This document shows positions 1-11,900 of a DNA stretch of 64,000 nt, piece after piece; within the stretch, counting starts at the first letter, position 1; every line of letters starts with the position of its first letter. The notes below the pieces were generated by a model. It saw only the letters and a program-made list of their open reading frames with translations. It searched no databases and was not told where the DNA came from. Both the position numbers and the translations under genes were made by a program. The stretch comes from Dipylidium caninum (Eukaryota > Platyhelminthes > Cestoda > Cyclophyllidea > Dipylidiidae): assembly GCA_017562135.1 (NCBI GenBank), contig QEYB01001046.1, positions 1,240,001-1,304,000 on the forward strand, given 5' to 3'.

Positions 1-350
1 ACCACAGACAACAGGAGGGTACAATTTCCTCTGATCCGACAAAAAGTGGCCAGAGGGTTGTGTTACGAGGACTAAACAGCCTTCCTCCGTGTTCGCCGCT
101 CTTCCACGTCTGGACTGATCTTACCAGAATTTCGTGCTCGTAGACCAACGAGAGGGGACTGGAGGGAAGGGGAATTGACGATCGCCATTTCAACAAAAGC
201 TTCGGCTCAAACTGAGCATCTGAGGCAAAACTGGTGGCGTATTTTGCACTCACACTCGTTTATTCCGACTCGCTCATGTGTGTGTGCAGGCGCTCACCTC
301 CTCATTTCATTTGGAGAGACGAAGAGACCTTTTTATGGCCTTTTTTGCAG

Positions 351-3300
351 ATAATGCAGGTCTTTCCCGAGGAGATGCGTGGAGACATCGCACTCCATAT
401 AAACCGGGAGATGCTCTCGCTGCCCATCTTCAAATCGGCCAGCATTGGTTGTCAGAAGAGTATTGCCCAACTCATCGGGACGCGTTCGCCACGCCCGGCG
501 AATACCTCGTGCATCGCGGTGATGCCATTCGCAATCTCTACTTCGTGTGCAGTGGCTCTCTCGAGATTCTCGATGAAGAAGACTCAGTAGTCGCCCTTCT
601 GGGTGAGTTGAGATCGCATCGTTCCTAGCCATCGGTCCATCCCACCGGACGTCCCCAAAAACTTCGTTGCTACAGCTCCGATTTCACTACTTCACCATTT
701 CCCCCCTTATTATTGAATGTCACCTCACTTCTTCAAGGTGACTTAACCGTTTCCCGTGCATAAAGTGATATGTTCTGATGTGACAATCACACTTGGCCAA
801 ATCGATGAGTCATTCGTGTCAAACAAGGCCGAAAGCTAGCGCAGACCACGTCGTCTACGTCAGGCCACAAACGGAGCGAAGGCTGATTCAGAGGGGTTTT
901 AGCATGTGGAGGTGGTCGAGGAGTTGGACAGTGTCGTAACCATTCGCCGCTTCAGCGCAGCTTCCCACCTCCTCGCCCTCAGCGTCCAGCGTCCGTCGGT
1001 GAACCGGTAGGCCACCGGGAAACATCTAACTCGATCACCTACATGTCTAAAGGAGTTATTTTGGGCTTTAGGAAGAGAAAATAGCTTTGCCCTTACATCC
1101 AGGCGCACATTTTTCACTTCTTTATTCCTTCCTCGCACCGTCTTCCCTATCAGCCAAGTCGGTGTTTAATTTGTCGCCTTTTTGAGAAACAAAATTAAAA
1201 GAATGAAGACACATTAAAGCGGGCGGCATATTCCGCTGGGCGTTGGAGGTAAGCAAACGCTACTGGGCGATGAAATTGAATTTGCTCGGTCAATCGTTTA
1301 ACTTACTACCGTCTCAGTTAATCCGCTTTGCTGGCTCAGGTTATCCACAAGTTAATTACCCGTTGTTGTTGTTGTTTTCGTCGAGACCGCTAAATTACAT
1401 GTTTATTGTAACAAAATCTGCAGAATCGACCGTGGAGGATTTACTGGTACGCGGAAGCTTAAGAAACAGCGTCGTAAACTCGCACCCGCTGGCGGCGGAG
1501 GTGGAGGTTCATCGACGCACATTAAAGGCCGTATAATCCTGCTCGGTGACCACTCCTACGACCTGCCGTTTATCGCCCACATCACCTAACAGTAGCCGAC
1601 GAGGAGGCCACAGGCTTGCAATAATCTGTTCAACTGTGCACGGCTGTTGCCACCTCATTCAACCTTCCACACTTCCACTGCTCTTGCACGGAGTGCTTCG
1701 ACACCCGAGGGCAGAAATCCGCTCTGTGCAATTGTCACAGGCACCAAGTGGAGTCTGCACATTGACCCTTGCGGCCTGGCAGGCGGTGATTCGTGCCTGC
1801 CAGGGACAACGCTTGGTGGGTGGTCCCGTCTACCTAGCTCAAAACTCCCGCCTCGCAGTTATTTTCTTTCAAATGAAAAGTTGTGTGACGATTTGTGGAA
1901 TGATCAAACATTGAAGGGGGCAAGAAGCGGTGTTGAGGGGGTCACGAGCTTCCCCTTTAGTCGACTCGCCCTCACGTTGCCCACGGAGGTTGGCAGTTTA
2001 TTGCGGGGTGTCACCAGTGCTCGTTGGACCTGTCAAGTGGAGTGAGACTTTCGGGTGCGAGAAAGCTTCGATAGAGGCAATGTAATTTACTGAGGAAGAT
2101 ACAAATGTTTCAATGAGGGAATGAAGGCCAAACAACCGCGGCAGCTCTCTTTAGCGCCTTACCAACGCTACGGGGCGTGTAGGTCGAGAACTTCACCGAA
2201 GAGTCTGGACTCTCGAGGACCCACCTGGCAAAGGACTTGACGTTTTATCAATCAAGTCACTGAACTGATTAATCAAACCGTCAAATCATGATCAACATGT
2301 AAAGGGATATCGTTAGTTTTTTTATGCTTAAGTGCCCTTCTTTGCCTTCCTGTGTTTATCAGGAAAGTGTGACCTCTTCGGCACGGACATCGACGACCGA
2401 CCGTTCATCGGACTGTCGGCCTTCAACGTGAAAGCGCTCACCTACTGCGAGTTGCAGTACATCATGTTGGATTCATCCCTGTTCAGCGTCCTCGACCTCT
2501 ACCCTAGCTACGCCAAGGAGTTCTCCGCCGCCCTGCACGATGAGCTCTCCTTCAACATCAAAGAGGGCTACGACCCGGTAAAATACTGCCAACATTAACT
2601 TCAATTAATCAGGCCATTCCCCTTTGGTGCCCGCCCAGTGGACTGCGAATCTGTCATTCACGGCCGCCCGACATTCAGCCAGGACTTGAAGTGCAAGCGC
2701 TGGCGCCTGCGAGGCCATCAACCAGCGCAAAGTCGGTCCTGTCCAGGGGGGCCGGGGGGGACTAGTGTCTCAAGAGTCAGTTATTATCGGGGCGATTTCG
2801 TGAACTTTACACTCCAGACCCAATTATTATTTGTAGTTGAGGTGTAAGGGAAACAGCATTGCATAAAACAACTGATGTTTATAATTACAGGGTTTGCGGA
2901 AGCAGCAAGTAAAAGTAGATATTTTAAATACCCAGGAGTGCGAAAGCTGCTCACACCAATTTGTCCGGTGTTTCAGTACGTTGAGCTTCCTCTCAATGAT
3001 GTATGCCAAAATCAAGGGACTTTGATGGGACAATAATTGTTAAGTGACATAAATTTAGCCAAGTTACTTCAAAGGGGAGGAGAGTTCACTCTGGCCTTAT
3101 TCACGCCCCATTTGACACAATTTGCCCAGAACAGCCTCAAAGATGGGATTGGCATTGGCGCGTAAATGGGCCTGGGGACCAGTCTGCTCCCGCAGCCTTT
3201 GGGTAAAGTCATTTGTTAAAGCATTCATCACGTATTTCCTCAGCATTTACTCTACATTTCCATTTCCTGCCGCCACCACTTCGCTAGCATTGCAGGTCAT

Positions 3301-5931
3301 GTGACAGTAGGTGGCAACTACCATAAATTTGAAGTGGGCAGGCGTGAAGTGATGCGGTTAACGAGGTGTGTCAGGAAGCGGTCACTTCGAAAATTTCCAG
3401 GCCACCGAGCAGGAGACACACTTAACAACTTCACGCAAGGAGAAGGCGGAAGCTAATCATGCTGGATTACGTGGCTTCCGTATGCAGGAGGCCAAACAGA
3501 CATGAATTTTGGCCAGTCGGTTGGTGTCGCACAGGCATGAGGTTTTCCCCACCAGCGCCTGTCCACTCAAATGCCAGTCTGGAAACTATGAAACGCGCGT
3601 TTTTGTTTAGTCCATCTCCAGTTGCGACTGAAAGCGATACTTTGTAACGTGCGCCCGAAAATTTTATTTGTAAATGTTAAGGATTCTCTTTCTGCTCATT
3701 TCGCAATTTTTTTCGGGTTTGTGTCCCAAACAAAATGGGAACAAGAAGCGATTTAAATCTCCTACTTTTTGTACGATTTCAAATGTGATCACAGGGAAGT
3801 TCAACAGGCTCCGAGAGACATTAATGAGGCATTCGGGGTGGACCCACCGATGAAAATGTTTACGATGCTGCTTCCAAAAATTTCGTTCTGGCAGCTGCAG
3901 ATGTGTCGGCCGTACGAACTGGCCGGGGTGCAGATGATCGGCCGATCGCAAGGCAGACTTGTATTATAAAAAGGCTTTGATTAGTTTATTAACTCGCAAA
4001 ATGAGGTTACTTTTAAGAAAGCATATCTGACTTGCCCAATCACTGACAAAAACTCGTTGGTGCCCATGGAAATAACCTCGTCCATTTCGTGGCGTCTTCT
4101 TCTGCGTGGGCCTTCATCTCGCAGATTGTGAAAGTGTAGAAACAAGAGCAGACTGAAAACAAAGTTGTGCGTTCAAAAGTGCCCCCGACCGCCAGACTGC
4201 GGTTGCCGTTTTACCTGAACACACCTCAAGCATCCATGCACAGGTGGAAATGCTGACGAGAGACTTCGTCGCTGCAGACAACAGATTTCCCCTCATGCCT
4301 CATTTGACGAAATCGTCGGTGTCGTGGCTACGTTGCACCGTCTTCGAAATGATTCAACCACCCAGAAGACCATGGGTTGGCGGACGCTCGGCATTGGGTG
4401 ACCCGCCGCTGTCTCATGCACGAGTCGCCTTCAGTCGCATTGTCATGTAGAAATAGTGGAAAGGAAAAGGGCATTGAAACTACTCCCGTTAACGATACCA
4501 CAAAACGGACAATCTGGCTGTGACCCGTCACAGATTTCATTTCTCGGCACCAGCACCTCTGTTCAGTGGCCCGAGTACTAGCTTTTGTGTGTAATGGACA
4601 AACTTTCCTTTCAGTTTGCCAAAGACGACATTGAGACATTGGCGGCGATCACGAAGAAGATTTCCTCACCGGCCCAAAGCCTGTCCAACCTACCGCAATG
4701 TTTTCCCGAGGTCACCGGTGACCGCAGGCACAGCGGAAGCAGTAGTAAGTCTTTGCGCCAGCCGCTGGAAGAAGGCGAGCTCAACACCTCGCCAGGCCTT
4801 CACGGTTCCCAGGAGCATCTGCTGGGGATGGCTAAACAGAGTCGGTGGTACCTCGCCTCATCGTCCGTAGATAGCGAGGCAGGAGGAGAGAGGAATGTGG
4901 CAGAGATGGGACCGTTAGAAACGCAGAAGGTGTGTGACGACGAGGATTCGCTGTCCTCTCGAGTCAAGCGGGGCCTCCTCTTCTCGTGTCGCGTGAACCG
5001 TCAGCACACCAACCTCTCAATGGACTCGTTCATGCTTTCTTGTGAGGAGAGAGGAGCGCCGAACTCCAAAAGACGTATCGGTTCCACAGAACAAGTTAAT
5101 GACTCGTAAGTGGCCTACTTCATTTCAGTTTATTTTACTGCCTTGTTGATCACTTACTACTCGCCCAGCGGCTCAGGGGAGAACTCGTATAACCTTTCCT
5201 TATTCTACAAAACCACCTTTGTGGAATTGCCTCCTCCGCCTCCTGCCAACTCAGCGAACACGCCGGCTTATTATTAGGCTGTTTTGCCAAACGCCCGAGC
5301 GACCGCATCATGAGTTGGGGGCTCGGCCAGCCTCCGAGGCCTTAGCTTGTGCTCGCACGGCGCTCTGAGACAGTTGCATCTCGCCCACCGACCACTGCCC
5401 ATGACAGCAACGCGGTTTTCCCCATGACAACGCGATTTAAGAAAACTCCTCTGTCATCTTTCTTCTCCTCACTACTGCTTCAGTGGTGTGCAGTCACCTA
5501 TCCTACGTATCCCCGCGGGAGGGGCGGTCTTAGACCTGTGAGGTTGTCTATTCCCGTGCTCGCCCAAAAGACGCCATTAACAGTAACAGCACCTCGGATG
5601 TTGGCATGAGTTTTCACCCATGACGGGGCATCGTCTCACCACAGGGCAGAGAGAAGTGGGCAAGAGTGGTTGGGTAATGCAAGGGCGAAGCGATGGTTCC
5701 ACCACGGACTGCCGTTGTCAGCCGGTCCTATTCGATGAAGTTGTATTCGACCGGATGTCGGCGGTCGGTGGTTGCCCGTCGCGCGGTAAAGCGCATTTAA
5801 ACACTAAAGATTGCATTCGCGCATCAAAACTATTTCAACAAGTCAAGAAAAAAAGTGGAAAAGCGCTATTTTGTGAGGAGGTGCGATTAGGGCTCGAAAA
5901 TGTCTTCAAATGCTAGCTGCTGCTGATTCTG

Positions 5932-5962
<31 letters not shown>

Positions 5963-8904
5963 ACACTTCACACAGTAGTTCTTCCCTTTAGGCAGTTGTT
6001 TTAAAATTATGTTTTTTCTTTGGAAGTTGAATTCGTCTCTCTTGGGCTCGCTGCCTATCTAATGCATCTTTCATTGCCAAAGTCAACGATGCTTTTTAAC
6101 GAAATTCGCGTCGTAGCGCCGAATCGCGTGTTGCCGAGGGGATCTCCTGGGCTTAAAATAGTAGAATTTATGTCGGATGCTCCCTGTCTGTTGCGGATAT
6201 TCTCGTTTTAATGCCACTTTACAGCCACACGGCACTCGGGCCGAGGAGTCCGTATTCTCCTGCGGAGCTGCCACGCCCGTTGGGGAGGCACTCGGTGGGG
6301 CTCTTCGCTTTCTCCTCCATGGTGGCTGAAGGTGCTCCCCACACCCCTGCCACTTCTGCTTCCGTAGATGAGGACGTGAACTTGTTGGAAAGTGGCTTTG
6401 AGTACTTTAACGGTGAAGTTACGACTGGGGTGGTAGTATTTTGTTCCCCAAAACCGAGAGCTGATGTCCTTTCTGAATCGCGCTACGTGCTCCTCCTTAC
6501 GCTTTCAACTGTTCTTCGCCTGACTGAATAGAACACGCGCCACATGCGTCTGATAAAGACCAACAGTTATTCAAACTATGTGGAGATTTAAACATCGTCT
6601 TGTACCAGAACCAGGAGCATTGAACCTCCGACGCCTCAACGAAGAGTCGCCGTGTCTCCGCCCCTCCGGACTGGGAGCCTACTTCTCACCTCCATCGACA
6701 CCAGGCGCTTTGATAGACCTCGAGGAGGCCGTTTTACGGGGCTCCGATGGCAGCGTAGACGTGCAGTCGCCGGAGGCATAGACAAAAGTTATCAGATTAC
6801 ACGCGGAGGAGGCAAATCACCAGTTTCCGTCGCGTCAAAGTAAACGAAATGCGGGCACATTGCGGTGAAGGCTGCGAGGTGACAAAGAGCACCCACTACT
6901 GCATAGCCTTTCGCGTACACTACGTCGAGACTTGTGCGTTTCTACAGCGCAAATGTTATTGGGCAACTGCCAAAGAGAATGGCCTTCCCACTCCCCAGCA
7001 GGCCTTCAGTCCATCATCCTGATTTTTGTCTAAATCTGCTTTTACTCTTTCAGTAATGCTAAATTGGGGATTGCACCGGCTCACAGGGAAGACAGAGAGA
7101 AAGGGCAAAGGGACTTTTATGCCTGCTCTGCCTGAATTTTCCTCATTGAAAGTCACTTAATGTATTGGATTGTCATGACAGGGGCAATGTTTGACACAGT
7201 GACAGGTTGAATCTCCTGTCTTACCGCGTTTGACACGCGTTGGTGTCCCCACGAGAGCGTCCGACGACGTGGGAGACCGCTGACCGCTGAAGCCACCCAT
7301 GTCCCGGCTGCCGCAGGGGTCGCAAAGACTGTTTGAGCGTCTTCTGGAGGCGCTTTCGGCCGGTTGCGTGGAAACCCTCTACAAGGAGGAGTCCGCGATC
7401 TATAAATTGGCTTCCAAGTCACACTTTTAGCCTGCTCGCAACCTTCCTACTATTTAACCCGCATGCTAAAGCGGAAGTATTCCAAGAAGGCGAGGAGAGC
7501 GAGGAGCGAGGCAGTGTTTTCGTCCATAAAAACATTTTTTCTACCTATTCGCATTGACATGGTGGCCTGGAACAAAACGCTTAGTGAAGTGACAGTGGGA
7601 CATGTGACAATAAATGCCTCGACTCGAGGTTCCACTCTAATAGCCTTTCGAGGAGCAGAAGCTTCTGCCGCATCCATTCGCTCGGCGCGTCAGAATGGGG
7701 AGCCGTGGGACGAAGCTCCGAGATGCCTTGTGGAATGGCCGCGGAGGTTGACTCGGCAGGGCAACAACAGTCGCCTCGGGACCGGGCCTCGTGTCGATGC
7801 CATTAAAGCGGGGATTTGATAGTTAGTTTGGCAGTTATTTCACTTTCTCCTCTTTCCGGGTACACAGGGTGACAATCCACGATTTGTTTATTTATAAGCC
7901 CAACATTCTAAATGAAACAGTGTATTGCAGGCGATAGAACACTTCAGACGTGGGGACACTTGGAGAGCGAGTATGGAAACGCTCGCAGTTCCCTTTGGAC
8001 TGTCAGATTTCAGATACGCTTTCATTTCTTCCTCACTTGGTACACCTGCGATCGGCTTTTATTAACGCACGTACTTCGACTTTCCACCATTTATCATCTA
8101 CTCAAGCTTCATCCTTGCTCCCCTCATTATTTTCCATTAAGGAATTTAACTAATGCGATGGCCGGTCCCAGTCTAATTGGGCAAGGGGTGGAAATTAATC
8201 TGGAAGTGTATTACTAGTCTGCTGGCAGATTGGTGACTTCTAAAAATGATTGCTCTGGCAGATTGCCTGCTGAAAATCTCCAAGGCGGAGCTCCGCCTCC
8301 CACACCAAATTGGACACCGCCCACATGTGGAGCCAGTTGCGCGCCTCAGGACATCGACGGTGGTGAACAAAGGGAATTGAAGATTCTTCTTTTCCAGCTA
8401 ATTCGTGACGTTCAGGCGATGCGAGCCGATCTCCACTCGCTGGCTATGGAGGTGAGCAGTCTGAAGTACCAGCAGAGGGAGCATTCGATGCGACAGCTGC
8501 AAACACCCCATTCGGAACCGATTCTCTCGCCGCAACGGCATACACCGAAGGCGAGCATCATGAAGCCTTCGTCTGCCGCAGTGTCGACTTACATGACGCA
8601 GCACTCCTCGGACTCGATTTCGTCTTCTGAAGAGGGCTGGGGTCGGCGTGAGAACCAGAGATACGTCGCCTCTGTCTCCTCCGTCTCTGCCGCTCTCAAA
8701 GGCAACGTTTCTTTCACCAGCTCTCAACAATCCCGTTGCGTTAAATTTAGCCTACCCGAGAAGTTGGGAAAAAATCACAAAGACAGGCGTCCGCACAAGT
8801 CGGAGAGACGACGAGACAGTGTGGAAACCTCCTCGGACACGTGTGAGGCCGCCACCGCGGCCACCGTCGCGTCCTCTCCGACGTCGGTTGAGAGTAGGAA
8901 GTAA
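351..8904 (+). CDS. ELK-type (KCNH) voltage-gated potassium channel, C-terminal part; 5' end outside window
   Basis: Cytoplasmic half of a plasma-membrane K+ channel. Exons: 351-602, 2363-2577, 4615-5105, 8262-8904, all bounded by GT/AG with matching phases (1, 0, 2). About 533 residues are encoded. Exons 1-2 carry the C-linker end and cyclic-nucleotide-binding homology domain; PGEYLVHRGDA, YFVCSGSLEIL and NVKALTYCELQY match the ELK subfamily better than EAG or ERG. Exon 3 (about 164 residues) is a polar linker with basic-Ser sites (RRHS). The last exon has a leucine heptad coiled coil near 8377-8470 (LKILLFQLIRDVQAM), as in KCNH tails, then a Ser/Arg-rich end and TAA. PAS and transmembrane exons lie upstream of the window. 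Exon 1 needs a one-base frame change near 476 to join its two conserved halves. Exon 4 has a second in-frame acceptor 33 nt upstream. Introns of 1760, 2037 and 3156 bp show no other supportable exon. Confidence 0.9.
5932..5962 (+). repeat. CTG trinucleotide repeat (about 10 units)
   Basis: An uninterrupted run of GCT/CTG units, preceded by a shorter interrupted stretch from about 5914. It lies in the third KCNH intron of the window, not in coding sequence. Confidence 0.95.
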
Positions 8905-11900
8905 TCCAGGGTCAGTTTTGCGTCGCCTGAACTTCTACCGTTTGCTCAAACACCTCATCCTGTGTCACGGTGTGACGTAGAGCATGATTGCCTACTTCTT
9001 TTCCCATTTTTATACTTCTCCAATCACCTGGTCACGGGTTGCCTCCGGTATGATTATTATTGCCTACTTGTGAATGTCCCCATGTACAGTTATTATTTTG
9101 CCAGTAAAAGATGAGTCGACCAAGGAAAATAAACGTCTTTTTCTTTACAGCAGTATCACCTGTCGACATGCCGTCCAAATTGGATTTGAGTTGCTTCTCA
9201 CTTTTGTTTTTAAGCAGGGGGAGCAAATTAAATTTGGGGAACCAGTTGGTTTCAGATGAGTGCCCCACCCTCAGTGCTTCTTTTGGCAAGTAACCCTTGC
9301 ATAAAACTCCTCCACCGCAAAGGGAAGTGTGCAGCTCCCCGATCCCCTCAACCTCCGCAAAGGAAATGTAGTCATTTAGGTGTGCAACAAGTGTAGCCTC
9401 CACCCTATTATTAAGAGTGTTTGTTCCCTCCTTCTCATTCAAACGAAGTTTGTACGAGGCGAGAAAACGGCTTCAAATTTTCCACTTGGACGCTGACTCG
9501 CCACGTGTTGCGTCGAAGACCGTCTCGACCGTAATCGGCTTCGGCTGTTCCATAACAGCAGTCTTGGAGCAACCAGCCCTCAACTCACCCCTCGTGGAAT
9601 CCCTCGACTCATGTCTTAGTCTATTCAGTGCAGTTCGAGGAGTATGAAGCGTTACTAGACAGCAATAAAAAGAGTCTGATGATGCAAAAATGCAAATTTG
9701 GGGTAAAAAAACAGAGTTTAAAGAGGCAAATCGCGTGGACGTTTATTACACCAGTGTCCCAATAATTCTGCTGTCTTAGAGTACAGGCCTAAATCCTAGC
9801 CAAAGCCTTCTAATCAAACTTTGGAAGAGCGGAGGAAAAGAGGATTACGGAGGAAGAGTGTAGAGGTAAAACTCAAACCTTCTCTCATCGAATAAGTGCA
9901 ATTTAACGTGAAACCCTTTTTTTGGAGACGGAGTTTGAATCAGAGTAGGAACTCATGCGGTGAAACAGTCCTGAATATAAGCCAGCGTCGTGCACCGAGA
10001 GTCCAATGTTGGGTTTTACGGGCGGCGGAGCAACTTCTGCTGTGAAAGGGTGTGGCGTAGTCAAATTCCCTCTAATTTGTACTTTGATTGGATTAAGAAA
10101 CTATTCTCTTGCCACGCAGAATGTCGCTCTTCGAGGATAAGTCTGGATTCTCGTTGCCTGCCACCTCCCTTCACATCCTCCGCTAACAGTCCACGAAATT
10201 CTCTACTAACACGCAATAGGTCCACCTCAAATCAACACTTTTCGCAGTAATCGCCAGTGTCATTGAATGATTACACGATTCATTGTTAAGTTTGATGAAA
10301 TCAAAGTGTTTTAGTGTTGTGGCCGTGACATTGCTGGCAGAGTGGCACATTCGGAAATTGGACAATGCCACTTTAAGTGAAATGGCAGCGAGGCGATGCT
10401 CCACGGTGAGGAGAGTGTAGAACCGCGTGTTTACCTGTCAACTATCCAGTCAGGTCGATCGCACACCTGAGTCCCGTCGCGTTAAGTAGCACTCTTTTCC
10501 TTCTCCTTCAGAAAGACCGATGGCTTGTGGCTGCATGTACCAAGTCCACAACAAATTCTGTGTCGCCCTTCCATGGGGCCACTCGTTTCGCATTACTTTA
10601 TCATTATTATTATTTCCTCCCGATTGTTGTGGCGCCAAATATGCAAGAAAGACTGTAGGCAAAACCTCCTTGTTTTTTGTGACTTCTCGTAGGACTGGCG
10701 GCCGCAATTATTCCTGTCCCATTTATTGTGTAAAAGATGATTTAACTACCACCGCTGTTGACATCTGAGAATTATACGCTGTAAAGAGGCCAGTTGACAT
10801 TTCTCCCTCCTCCCCGTTCCTCGGAGCTAGGAATCGCCGACAATGCTTACGGACCCTTTGGGTCGGCTCTTTAAATGAGACCTCAGTGGGAAATTAAAAT
10901 GGGAGGAAGCCTCGTCCCCTTTCTCCATTCAAAAGACAAAGTATTTTGACAGATAATTTTGTCTCGAAAGATGCAAAGTCACTTTGTGGTAGATGGGTAT
11001 CCCTAGAAGTCGTAAACTAAAGTGGTTTTACACTCGCCTCCACCGAGACTCTCTTTGTTGTCGCATACCCCCATTTTGGTCGTCCGACTTAAAGTCGGGC
11101 AAATGGGGCGGCAAGACGTGGTTTTGCAAGTAAACTCATGTCTCGTGCGTCTTACTCAATATGCAATAAATGTAATATTTGCGTAGGGGATAAGGGGCAG
11201 GCCCGAGGCATGAAATGGAGCTCCTGCTGGCCCAGAGGAAGCGATGGCGGCCGGAGAGGCCGTTTAGTCGATTATGCGGGTAAACAAATAATTAATCAAA
11301 CTCATCCAACTTATGGTGCTGTTTGAGGGGGAACCGACACTAACGCCACACTTCATCGAGAGGATTTCAGTAGACGGTTCAGTCCACCTAGTGACAAACC
11401 TCCGTCGAAAACCGCCTGCGAACTTTTCGCATCCTCCAATCGCTCGCCCACAATTTTAAGGTTTTCTTTGGTCGGATGAAAATTCCAAGTACCTCATGGT
11501 TGCAGTCATGTTCGAGATTAATCGCCCTGTTAAATTTTTTATTTCCTCTGCAGATCGTAGATCTGGCGGAGACAAAACCATCGAATATATAAGGAGGGGG
11601 AGAGAAGGCGACGTCTGTCTCCGAGCAGAAGCAGTTACAGTTAAACGAAACAAAAGACGACTCAAATGAAGAGTCGCGAAATTTTGTAGTAAAAGGCACG
11701 CCCTGATAGTCAAGAGATCATGGCAAGGTATGAGGAAATTCAATGATTCCTGTTTATCTATCGAATTACCAAAATACGACTAGACTATACGACGCGTTCT
11801 CAGATTACCAGAGCCTATGTCCTCTGCGATCTCAACATGGACTTCGTTTGAAGGAATTGCGTTTTGTTAGTTGCATTCGATTTGCAAGAAGAACACAACT

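Noticed and set aside
7463..7819. 118-codon open frame in the third KCNH intron of the window
   Set aside because: No homology to channel tails, no acceptor/donor pair in the right phase, and an overlapping antisense frame is equally open.
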